Source: Chloroflexota bacterium (GTDB lineage: Bacteria > Chloroflexota > Anaerolineae > Anaerolineales > Villigracilaceae). From it: a stretch of 64,000 nt of DNA. Where the stretch lies: contig JACRBJ010000081.1 in assembly GCA_016234555.1 (NCBI GenBank), forward strand, positions 79,548-143,547. Direction: 5' to 3'. Below are positions 53,260-62,300 of this stretch, piece after piece (the first letter of the stretch is position 1; every line of letters begins with the position of its first letter). A model generated the notes under the pieces. The model was not told the origin of the DNA. It saw nothing but the letters and a program-made list of their open reading frames with translations, and made no database searches. The translations under genes were made by a program, and so were the position numbers.

Positions 53260-53299
53260 AAACAATCCTGCCTGTGAGTTCTCACAGGCAGGATTGTTT
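53260..53299. terminator. Bidirectional terminator between the transglutaminase gene and rtcB
   Basis: Arms 53260-53278 and 53281-53299 pair perfectly over up to 19 bp. A-rich and T-rich edges on both sides suit termination in both directions. Confidence 0.9.
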
Positions 53300-54727
53300 C
53301 TAGCTGTCCCCCGGCTCGTCGGCCATGCGGACGATGCGCGGGGTGAATTTGCCGAGCACTTCCACCAGGTCGTGCTGTGCGGCGATGACGCTTTCGATGG
53401 ATTTGTAGGCCTGCGGCGATTCGTCCAGGCCGCCGCCCAGCAGGGTCACGCCGCGCTCCTTGAGGTACTCGTCGCGGGCGGACTTGCTGATGGAGTTAAG
53501 CGCGGCCTTGCGGCTCATCTGGCGGCCCGCTCCATGCGAAGCGGAGCCAAGCGACTCGCTGACGCCCCGTCCGCGCACCACGTAGCCCGCATCCCCCATC
53601 GAACCGGGGATGACGCCCAGCACGCCTTTGCCCGCGGGAGTGGCGCCTTTGCGGTGCACGATGACCGTGCGCCCGTCGGGCAGCTGCTCCTTCCAGGCGA
53701 AGTTGTGATGGTTTTCAACCACGGCGGCTTCCTTCAGGCCGACCGCGCGGGCCACGCGCTGGTGGATGATATAGTGATTGGCCGAGGCGAAGCGCCCCGC
53801 CAGTTCCATGGCAAGCCAGTATTCCTGGCCCTCTTCTGAAGCCAGCGAGAGCCAGGCCAGGTGCTTGACGGTCTTGTCGAGTTCGGCGTGCTTGTCCATG
53901 GCCAGGCGGCTGTAGCGGTCGGCGATCTTCGCGCCGACGCCCCGCGAGCCGCTGTGGGAGAGCAGGGCCAGATATTCGCCAGGCTCCAGTCCGAGCGCCG
54001 CTTCGTGCAGGCGGAACGTGCCCCATTCCACGAAGTGATTGCCCGTGCCGCTGGTGCCGAGCTGGTTCATGGCGGTGTCCTTCAACATCCTGAGCTGAGG
54101 CGTGGCATACCAGGAGTCGTCGTCCAGCACGGCGTGATCGGCCTTCATGCGGCCTGTCCACTTGGCGCCCATGCCGAAGGCGGTCTGCTCCCACAGGGCA
54201 TTCTCGAACAGGGACTTCTTCTGCCCGAGCAGGTGCGGTGAGACTTCGTAGATGGAGATGCGCATGCGGCAGGCAATGTCCACTCCCACGGCATAGGGGA
54301 TGACCACGTTGTCGGTTGCCAGCACGCCGCCGATGGGCAGGCCGTAGCCGACGTGGGCATCGGGCATCAGCGCCCCCGCCACCGTGATGGGCAGGCGCAT
54401 GGAGTTGTCCATCTGCGCGACGGCTTGCGGGTCGATGTTTTCGCGGCCCCAGATGGGATAGTCGAGCGGGCGTTCGTGCAGTTCCTCGTCGAGGGGCTCG
54501 TCCTGCTTCGTCAGGCGGATGCATTCGCGCGCCAGGTCGGCCACCACGGGGTCGGCCAGGAAGGGGCCAGGCTCCGAGCGGACGGCCTCCAGCCGCGCCA
54601 GGATCGTTTCGCGATTCATGCCCTCGGCGCTCCATGTTTCGGCGGCCTTCTTCGCCAGCCCGATGACCTTGCCGTCGGGCCAGCCGTGGAGCTTCAAAAT
54701 CTTTCCAGTGATCAATTCGTCGTTCAT
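53300..54727 (-). CDS. rtcB: RNA-splicing ligase RtcB
   Basis: 475 residues from the ATG at 54727 (AAGGGA upstream); an upstream in-frame extension to 54823 is not conserved. Motifs: Mn-binding GVDIACRM, GTGNHFVEWG, LSHSGSRGVG and SHGAGRQMSRKAA, whose His is the guanylylated nucleophile. It joins 2',3'-cyclic phosphate RNA ends to 5'-OH ends with GTP and repairs broken tRNAs or rRNAs. No archease gene or RtcR-type regulator gene is beside it. The gene is preceded by an unusual structured leader at 54728-55045. Confidence 0.95.
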   Translation of the reverse strand: MNDELITGKILKLHGWPDGKVIGLAKKAAETWSAEGMNRETILARLEAVRSEPGPFLADPVVADLARECIRLTKQDEPLDEELHERPLDYPIWGRENIDPQAVAQMDNSMRLPITVAGALMPDAHVGYGLPIGGVLATDNVVIPYAVGVDIACRMRISIYEVSPHLLGQKKSLFENALWEQTAFGMGAKWTGRMKADHAVLDDDSWYATPQLRMLKDTAMNQLGTSGTGNHFVEWGTFRLHEAALGLEPGEYLALLSHSGSRGVGAKIADRYSRLAMDKHAELDKTVKHLAWLSLASEEGQEYWLAMELAGRFASANHYIIHQRVARAVGLKEAAVVENHHNFAWKEQLPDGRTVIVHRKGATPAGKGVLGVIPGSMGDAGYVVRGRGVSESLGSASHGAGRQMSRKAALNSISKSARDEYLKERGVTLLGGGLDESPQAYKSIESVIAAQHDLVEVLGKFTPRIVRMADEPGDS

Positions 54728-54833
54728 TGTGTGTTCCCTTGTGTCGATGCGTGCGTCGCGCCTTGCGGATGGGAATGACCCACCAGGTGATGCGAGTCCG
54801 ATGGAGTGAGGCGCGACCTGCACTCATCGGGAG

Positions 54834-54866
54834 CTATGAAAATTGTTTATGACGGGCTATTTGCAT
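54834..54866 (-). CDS. Ten-codon leader ORF ahead of rtcB
   Basis: ATG at 54866, stop TAG at 54834-54836; sequence MQIARHKQFS. AAGGAG sits seven bases before the ATG, the best ribosome site in the region. It starts just after the U-run of the upstream terminator and lies ~107 bases before the rtcB ATG. Too short to judge by coding statistics. Confidence 0.45.
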   Translation of the reverse strand: MQIARHKQFS

Positions 54867-54881
54867 GAGGATGCTCCTTCG

Positions 54882-54916
54882 AAAAAAAAGACAGCCACTT
54901 TTTCAAAGTGACTGTC
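54882..54916 (-). terminator. Minus-strand intrinsic terminator in the rtcB leader
   Basis: Arms 54916-54905 and 54901-54890 pair over 12 bp with one U-G wobble, loop GAA, then T8 at 54889-54882. On the plus strand the wobble would be a C-A mismatch, so the structure is specific to minus-strand RNA. Confidence 0.85.
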
Positions 54917-54933
54917 GTGGGCGGGCGCGCGGA

Positions 54934-55032
54934 ATGCGTCGGGATACGATGACAACGTCAAATTGAAATGGGAACTGCTGGCGCAAATTTGCCAGCGGCT
55001 TTCAGGGCGGGGATGTGTATCTGTGGACGCAT
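54934..55032 (-). ncRNA. Candidate structured leader/small RNA upstream of rtcB
   Basis: Transcribed from the extended -10 at 55040-55048. RNA elements in order: outer helix arm AUGCGUC (55032-55026), hairpin GCUGGC/GCCAGC (54996-54991 with 54982-54977), hairpin UGAC/GUCA (54960-54957 with 54953-54950), outer arm GACGCAU (54940-54934), then the terminator at 54882-54916. This has the layout of a riboswitch or attenuator with an expression platform, or of a free ~150-base small RNA. No T-loop, T-box or other known element was recognised. Confidence 0.5.
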
Positions 55033-55039
55033 GGGTCGC

Positions 55040-55048
55040 ATTATAGCA
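55040..55048 (-). promoter_or_regulatory. Extended -10 promoter for the rtcB leader
   Basis: On the minus strand TGCTATAAT (55048-55040), a perfect extended -10 box. It would start RNA near 55033. No -35 box is seen. Confidence 0.6.
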
Positions 55049-55085
55049 TTAATTTTTGGGACTTTCCGGTAAATTATGGAAGAGC

Positions 55086-55236
55086 TTTAACCACGAAGGG
55101 CACGAGGGACACAATGGGAAGGGCGGTGGCTTGGTGATAATCGGTGTTTGAGTAGCCGCGTTCTTGGTTGGTGGTCGAGTAGCCGCGCTCTTGGTTTTTG
55201 CGGCGTATCGAGACCTTGCGGCGTATCGAAACCACC
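55086..55236. repeat. Dispersed-repeat cluster: ACCACGAAGGGCACG type and a GAGTAG...CGTATCGAAACCACC element
   Basis: First a single unit of ACCACGAAGGGCACGAGGG type at ~55086-55125. Then, from about 55144, nested half-sites: GAGTAGCCGCG occurs twice, GCGGCGTATCGA twice, ending CGAAACCACC. It is the reverse complement type of the element at 56266-56314, which lies on the other side of the SH3 lipoprotein gene. Confidence 0.65.
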
Positions 55237-55336
55237 CGTTTCCTGCCGCCCGCGTCTCGACGCGGACCGTCGTTTCCTGAAACCACCATGTGGGGGCGAA
55301 TCGCGTACAATTAGAAGAAACGGAACACAGGTGACT

Positions 55337-56119
55337 ATGAAAAAATCTTCGCTCCTCCTGTTTGCTTTGATCCTGCTGCTTGCCGCGCTGACCACGGGCT
55401 GCGGAACTGCGCCCGCCCTCTCGGACGCGGACCTGCTGTCCACCGTCGTCGCGGGGACATTGACCGCTGTGCCGCCCACGGCGTCCCAGGCCCAGCCCAC
55501 CGCCGCCGCATCCACGCCCGAGATCGGCGCGACGGCTGCGCCGCCCACCGACACGCCCGCGCCCGCGGGTCCGCTCTACGTGTTCACGCAGGACGCCAAC
55601 GTCAACCTGCGCGTCCAGCCTGGGACGCTGTTCAAGGTCAGCCGCGTGATGCCGAAGGGTGCCCGCCTGCAAGTGCTGGGAGTCTCCCCGGGCGGGGACT
55701 GGTTGAACGTGCTCAACGAAGAGGGCATCAATGGCTGGGTGGGAGCCTACCTGGTCGGCGGCGAATTCAACGCGGCGGCGCTGCCCGTCGTCACCCCCGT
55801 GGAGGTGTTGACCGTCTCGGGGCGTGTGACCGACGGGAACGGCAATCCCATTTCGGGCATCGGCTTTGCGGTCACCCAGAAGACCGGCAGCAGCACCTCG
55901 CGCGTGGATGGTATGGCCGACGCTGCGGGAACCTTCTACGTCTTCCTGCCGCTGAGCATGTCTGGCAACTGGACGGTCGAGTTTGTGTCGGTGGCCTGCA
56001 CGAGCAACACCATGGATGCCAATTGCCAGTGCCTGAACGGCGTGTGCGGCAAGCCCGACCCGCAGTCCATTACCATCAGCCTGCCCCTGCCCGCGCCGTT
56101 GAGCTTCACCTGGAAGTAG
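55337..56119 (+). CDS. Lipoprotein with SH3 domain and Cna-B-like domain
   Basis: 260 residues from the ATG at 55337. Lipobox LLAALTTGC, then a Thr/Ala/Pro linker (residues ~35-80), then an SH3b domain: NVNLRVQPGTLFKVSRVMPKG, LQVLGVSPGGDWLNVLN and INGWVGAYLVGG. A C-terminal beta-sandwich domain follows (VSGRVTDGNGNPISGIGFAV) like carboxypeptidase-regulatory folds. Likely wall-binding surface protein. TACAAT lies about 25 bases before the ATG. Flanked by inverted copies of a dispersed repeat. Confidence 0.85.
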   Translation: MKKSSLLLFALILLLAALTTGCGTAPALSDADLLSTVVAGTLTAVPPTASQAQPTAAASTPEIGATAAPPTDTPAPAGPLYVFTQDANVNLRVQPGTLFKVSRVMPKGARLQVLGVSPGGDWLNVLNEEGINGWVGAYLVGGEFNAAALPVVTPVEVLTVSGRVTDGNGNPISGIGFAVTQKTGSSTSRVDGMADAAGTFYVFLPLSMSGNWTVEFVSVACTSNTMDANCQCLNGVCGKPDPQSITISLPLPAPLSFTWK

Positions 56120-56265
56120 GTCCCGCTTGCAGCGGGCCGGTTCGTAAAGCCACCCTTGCGAAGGTTTTGCCGTAAAGGAATGCTTGGTGCGAATGGGGAA
56201 TACCGATCCGCGCTGCTCCTGACTTGATTCCAAACCTTCGCAAGGATGCTGGTTGGAACGGGCAG

Positions 56266-56314
56266 GGTGGTTTCGATACGACGGCGGAAAAGCGCCGCCG
56301 TCTACTCAACCACC
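56266..56314. repeat. Palindromic repeat GGTGGTTTCGATACG...CTACTCAACCACC
   Basis: Inner arms 56280-56287 and 56295-56302 (GACGGCGG and complement). The outer GGTGGTT and AACCACC also pair. The same element occurs in the other orientation at 55144-55236. Confidence 0.75.
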
Positions 56315-56422
56315 GGGTTGGCATGAAACTCTGCGCTTCGACTGCGCTCCCCCTGTCGGGTCGCTCCGCTCACGTGTGCCTGCGGCCCAGTGCAGGCAGC
56401 GCGAAGAATCGCTGAAACATAG

Positions 56423-56455
56423 AACATCCCGCGGCTGTGAGGGCTGCGGGATGTT
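56423..56455. terminator. Hairpin terminator at the 3' side of glnS
   Basis: Arms 56423-56432 and 56446-56455 pair over 10 bp; T-rich tract on the plus side. It is 25 bases after the glnS stop on the minus strand, where the U-run is weaker. Confidence 0.65.
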
Positions 56456-56480
56456 TTGTTCTTCAATTACCACTCCCCAA

Positions 56481-58181
<1,701 letters not shown>

Positions 58182-58312
58182 GGTTGGATGCCCTTCATTG
58201 GATGATGCGGATGTTGGATTCCGCCGCGATGGGCGGGGGCCTCCGCTATTTTTTTTCGGACCCTCGGCCTGGTCCCGTGACTGGGATGTTTTTTGGGCTG
58301 TAGGGCTAACCC

Positions 58313-58318
58313 ATTATA
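58313..58318 (-). promoter_or_regulatory. -10 box of glnS
   Basis: TATAAT on the minus strand (58318-58313), 131 bases before the glnS ATG. The long leader has a GC-rich hairpin-like part (near 58258-58280). Confidence 0.5.
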
Positions 58319-58336
58319 ACAAACTCCATCCGCAGG

Positions 58337-58342
58337 TATAAT
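58337..58342 (+). promoter_or_regulatory. Plus-strand -10 box of unclear target
   Basis: TATAAT at 58337-58342 points toward the repeat region 58371-58542. No gene starts near it; it may be fortuitous or drive the small membrane protein gene from afar. Confidence 0.3.
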
Positions 58343-58370
58343 TGTCTCCACTCCACCGTACAGACCCCGC

Positions 58371-58542
58371 ATGGGACGCAGACGAGCGCCGAAGAACGCG
58401 GAAAGAGTCCCACAGGATCGGCGTTTATCCGCGCCCCATTTTCATAAGAGACTGTTTCTTGAAGGCTTTTTCACCACGGAGACCACAAAGATCACGGAGA
58501 AAAACCTTTAAAAACCTCTGTGGACTCTGTGTTCTCCGTGGT
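58371..58542. repeat. Dispersed repeats: GACGCAGACGAGCGCCG type and ACCACGGAGA inverted repeat
   Basis: Part one (58371-58437) looks like the familiar dispersed word set GACGCAGACG/GGCGTTTATCCGCG. Part two is an inverted repeat with arms 58473-58482 and 58533-58542 (ACCACGGAGA and complement) and CTCTGTGGACTCTGTG inside. An ORF across it (58342-58575) is a repeat artefact. Confidence 0.7.
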
Positions 58543-58650
58543 AAATGCTCCGGTTTATATGTTATTCGGACTTAAGAAACGCTCTCCAAGGTCCGGTGAA
58601 AAAATTGCCTTTACAACAGTTTGTGCATCCAAACCCCACAGGAGTTCCGC

Positions 58651-58995
58651 ATGTCTGAGGAAAAGAAACAAAATATCCACTTTTTGGGCACATATTTCGA
58701 CCGTGACCTGGTGTTGAAGCTGGCGCAATGGGCCAGGATCCTGTCCTGGGTGGGAGCGGCCATCTATTTTCTGGCCTGGCTGATCTCCTTCGGCCAGTTC
58801 CTGTACCAGTTGTCCAGCGGCATGATCTACACCAAGGGCCTGACCTTCATCGACCTGCTGAGCTACTTCCCGCCCTACCTGCTCACGCCCCTGCAAGGTG
58901 TGTTGTTCTTCTTCGCGCTGCAGGGCATCGCCGCGGTGATGTTGATCCTGATGGACGTGGAGGAGAATTCCCGCCGCGCCGCGCGCACTCGCTAG
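58651..58995 (+). CDS. Small membrane protein of unknown function
   Basis: 114 residues from the ATG at 58651, with AGGAG six bases upstream. A charged N-terminus (MSEEKKQNIHFLGTYFDRDL), then two transmembrane segments (about residues 27-48 and 78-101), and a basic tail ending RRAARTR. No family recognised. It stops just before the tRNA promoter. Confidence 0.75.
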   Translation: MSEEKKQNIHFLGTYFDRDLVLKLAQWARILSWVGAAIYFLAWLISFGQFLYQLSSGMIYTKGLTFIDLLSYFPPYLLTPLQGVLFFFALQGIAAVMLILMDVEENSRRAARTR

Positions 58996-59003
58996 AAAAA
59001 ACC

Positions 59004-59032
59004 TTGCCCTTTTCCGGGGGCTATGCTAAAAT
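59004..59032 (+). promoter_or_regulatory. Promoter of tRNA-Gln
   Basis: TTGCCC (59004-59009) and TAAAAT (59027-59032) are exactly 17 bases apart, 17 bases before the mature tRNA 5' end. Confidence 0.75.
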
Positions 59033-59049
59033 ACCGCCCGCTGGTTTAT

Positions 59050-59120
59050 TGGGGATTGGTGAAATGGCATCACGTCGCGCTCTGGACGCGAAATTTGTGG
59101 TTCGAATCCATAATCCCCAG
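59050..59120 (+). tRNA. tRNA-Gln, anticodon CTG
   Basis: 71 bases. Acceptor stem TGGGGAT/ATCCCCA pairs over seven bases and the discriminator base is G. D stem GTGA/TCAC, anticodon stem TCGCG/CGCGA with loop CTCTGGA (anticodon CTG, read by Gln codon CAG), T stem TGTGG/CCATA with loop TTCGAAT. CCA is not encoded. U1-A72 and G73 are typical of tRNA-Gln and match GlnS identity rules. The only tRNA seen in the window. Its 3' end is partly repeated 83 bases downstream. Confidence 0.93.
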
Positions 59121-59204
59121 CAGAAAAAGACTCCCTCGCGGGGAGTCTTTTGTTTTGGAGTGGTTCCAATCCCCATTGAGGGGACGATGTCCATAATCCC
59201 CAGC
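59107..59204. repeat. Direct repeat of the tRNA-Gln 3' end (possible attachment site)
   Basis: TCCATAATCCCCAGC at 59107-59121 (tRNA 3' end) recurs at 59190-59204. Both copies are followed by a like hairpin (AAAGACTCCC... and ...GGGAGTCTTT), so a unit of tRNA 3' end plus terminator is duplicated. A weaker T-arm-like word (GGTTCCAATCCCC) lies at 59162-59174. Confidence 0.7.
59125..59157 (+). terminator. Terminator of tRNA-Gln
   Basis: Stem 59125-59135 with 59141-59151 (11 bp), loop TCGCG, followed by a T-rich tract TGTTTT. Confidence 0.85.
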
Positions 59205-59207
59205 TAC

Positions 59208-59239
59208 AAAGACTCCCTAAACGGGAGTCTTTTTGTTTT
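59208..59239 (+). terminator. Second terminator in the duplicated unit
   Basis: Stem 59208-59217 with 59223-59232 (10 bp), loop TAAAC, then TTTGTTTT. Nearly the same as the tRNA-Gln terminator. Confidence 0.8.
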
Positions 59240-59303
59240 GTGGGACACCAGATTGCGTTCGGGGAAATTTGGGTTTGTTATTTATTTGGGCGTGAGTTGG
59301 CGG

Positions 59304-59309
59304 TATACT
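59304..59309 (+). promoter_or_regulatory. Possible -10 box of the hsd locus
   Basis: TATACT 72 bases before the hsdR ATG, in the AT-richer DNA after the second terminator. No clear -35 box. Confidence 0.35.
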
Positions 59310-59381
59310 TGGCCCTAAGCAATTCGGGATTTGACTGCGGTTGTCGGCCTACATAGAAAATACCAGACACCAGAAAACAAA

Positions 59382-62300
59382 ATGACATCACCCATCCAAT
59401 CTTCCACGAATTTTTTGTTTCTTCAATCACATGACGAACAACTTGTTCGGCTGGGAATGCTTGCCGAAAAATATTTGAAAGACGACCCGAACACCAGCCT
59501 GATCAAGATGCGGCAGTTTGGGGAGTTGCTGGCAAGAAGTGTTGCGGCGCAAATGGGCTCACTCAAGATAGGTGAAAACAAAGAGGAAAGCCAGTATGAG
59601 TTGCTGCGCCGTTTGCGGGATGAAGGAGTACTTCCGCAGGAGATTTATCAACTTTTCGGCGAAATTCGCCGCGAAGGAAACGCTGCGAGCCACTCACTTT
59701 ATGGAGATCAAAACAAGGCGCTAAATGTAATCAAGGTTGCTTGGCAGCTTGGTATCTGGTTCCATAGAACCTTCACCAAGGATTCATTTCAACCAACCGT
59801 GTTTGTTTCACTTGAAATAGGACAAAGCACAAGTTTGGACTGGGAGAAATATCCAAACCTTGTAAGAGAGACACATAGTGTTTACGGTTTGAAAGGTAAT
59901 GTAACAAGGCAACAGTTGGAAATGGAAGTAGAACGGGCGCGAAAAACCGTTGAAGAACGCCTGGCAAATCAACAAGCAGAAGCCGAAAGAAAAAAATCCC
60001 ACACTATTCAAAAATACAAGCTTGCCGCTAGTGCTGCCAGCAATTTACTTATATTGGATGAGGCGCAAACCCGCCAAATCATTGACAGTCAACTGCGTGA
60101 AGTAGGCTGGGAAGCGGATACAGTCAACCTGCGTTACAACAAAGGGACGCACCCTGAACGCGGCAGGAATTTAGCAATTGCAGAATACCCCACCGCAAGT
60201 GGACCCGCTGATTATGTTCTGTTCATTGGCTTGACGCCTGTTGCGGTAGTGGAAGCCAAGCGCAAGAATGTGGACGTGTCTGCGTCATTGCAGCAGGCAA
60301 AGCGATACAGCCGAGGCTTTTCACTTGATGCAGGAATGCAAACTCCTGGAAATGACTGGGGTAATCACCATGTTCCGTTTGCGTTCTCAACGAACGGACG
60401 TCCGCGCTTTCCGCAATTGGAAACAAGGAGTGGGATTTGGTTCGTGGATTTACGCCGACCTGATAACTTGAGCCATGTACTGGATGGCTGGTATACGCCC
60501 GAAGGGCTGACCACGCTTTTGAAGCGCGATGAAGCCGAGGCGCATAAACAACTGGACATCGAACCGATGGAGTTTGGTTTTCCGTTGCGTGCCTATCAAA
60601 AGAATGCCATTCGTGAAGTCGAGAAGCAGGTTGCAAACGGAGACCGCAGGATGCTGATCGCGATGGCGACGGGCACAGGCAAGACCAAGACCTGTATCGC
60701 GTTGATCTATCGTTTGCTAAAAGTCAAGCGTTTCAAACGGATTCTGTTTCTGGTTGACCGTGAAGCCCTGGGCGAACAGGCGGCCAATGCCTTCAAAGAC
60801 ACGCGCATGGATGCCATTCAATCTTTCACGGATATTTTTGGCGTAATGGAACTGGACGAGAAAACGCCAGAGACTGAAACCGCCGTGCAGATCGCCACCA
60901 TTCAAGGGATGGTAAAGCGGGTGTTGTACCCAAGCGAGAATCAGAAACCACCAACCGTGGATCAGTACGATTGCATTGTGGTGGATGAATGCCATCGCGG
61001 ATATTTGATTGACCGTGAGCTTTCGGATACGGAACTTGGCTTCCGCAGTTATGAGGATTACATCTCGAAGTATCGGCGCGTGATCGATTATTTCGATGCG
61101 GTGAAGATCGGGTTGACGGCTACGCCTGCGCTGCATACCACGCAAATCTTTGGGGAACCTGTTTATACCTACAGTTATCGTGAAGCGGTGATCGACGGAT
61201 ATTTGATCGACCATGAGCCGCCGATCCAGATCAAGACCAAACTTTCTGAGGCGGGAATCAAATGGAAGACGGGCGAGGATGTGAAGTTGTATTATCCGCG
61301 CCGCAATCAGTTGGAGATGTTCAAAGCGCCCGATGAGATCAAGTTGAATGTGGACGAATTCAACAAAAAGGTCATCACAAAGGAATTCAATCGGGTGGTG
61401 TGTGAATATTTGGCGCGTGAACTTGACCCGCAATCCCTACAGAAAACCTTGATCTTTTGCGCCAATGACCCACACGCCGACCTGGTTGTGGATTTACTCA
61501 AACAGGCGTTTGCAAAACAATATGGCGGTGTGGAAGATGACGCCATCGTCAAAATCACGGGCAGCGCCGACCAGCCCTTGCAGTTGATCCGCCGTTACAA
61601 GAACGAGCGCAATCCCAATATCGCCGTGACCGTAGACTTGTTGACCACAGGCATTGATGTGCCTGAAATCTGCAACCTGGTTTTCCTGCGCAGCGTGAAC
61701 AGCCGCATTCTCTTTGATCAGATGCTCGGACGCGCCACGCGCCTGTGTGATGAGATTGAAAAGGTAACCTTCCGCGTTTTCGATGCGGTGGGATTGTATG
61801 CGGCCCTGCAAGACATGACCGCCATGCAGCCTGTGGTGGTAAACCCAAAGATTAGTTTCAGCCAGATGGTGGATGAGCTGATTCAGGTTAAGGATGAAGC
61901 GGAGCAGGAGCTGGTACGAGACCAGTTGGTGGCAAAATTCCAACGCAAGAAAAGGCACATGAGTGAGACATCCAAAAAAGATTTTGAAACGGTTGCGGGA
62001 GTCTCGCCTGATGCGTTCGCGCAAAAACTAAAAGCCATGCCCATTGATGAAGTGGCGAAGTGGTTCACCGATAACCAGCGGCTGGGTGAAATCCTTGACC
62101 GTCATGAAGGCGCGCAAAAGCCGATGCTGGTTTCAGAACACACGGACGAGTTTGTTTCGGCGGAGCATGGATATGGGGCGGGGAAGAAGCCGCAGGATTA
62201 TCTGGATGAGTTCAGGAAATTTATTCATGAAAACCGCGACAAGATGCCTGCCTTGATCACGGTGCTGACACGTCCGCGGGAGTTGACCCGCAGGCAATTG

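Larger units (their letters stand above)
56120..56480. other. 361-base gap with repeats and a terminator, no gene
   Basis: Holds two CCTTGCGAAGGT/ACCTTCGCAAGG-type half-sites (56152-56163 and 56235-56246), the repeat at 56266-56314, CGACTGCGCTCCCCCTGTCGGG-type words (about 56337-56358), and a hairpin terminator at 56423-56455. No ORF supported. Confidence 0.6.

Noticed and set aside
53715..54827. 370-codon minus-strand ORF overlapping rtcB in another frame
   Set aside because: It is Arg/His/Gly-rich and out of frame with rtcB, which has all its motifs. Its start lies just after the 10-codon leader ORF but it has no good ribosome site.
54934..55032. Y-RNA or tRNA-like RNA upstream of rtcB
   Set aside because: No T-loop or tRNA-like module and no Ro/Rsr gene nearby, so only a new structured leader is proposed.
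58342..58575. 77-codon plus-strand ORF in the repeat block
   Set aside because: Its codons are entirely dispersed repeats; no ribosome site and no sensible protein pattern.
59160..59176. Second tRNA gene after tRNA-Gln (T-arm-like word)
   Set aside because: Only a T-arm-like fragment is present; no D arm, anticodon arm or acceptor partner could be found.
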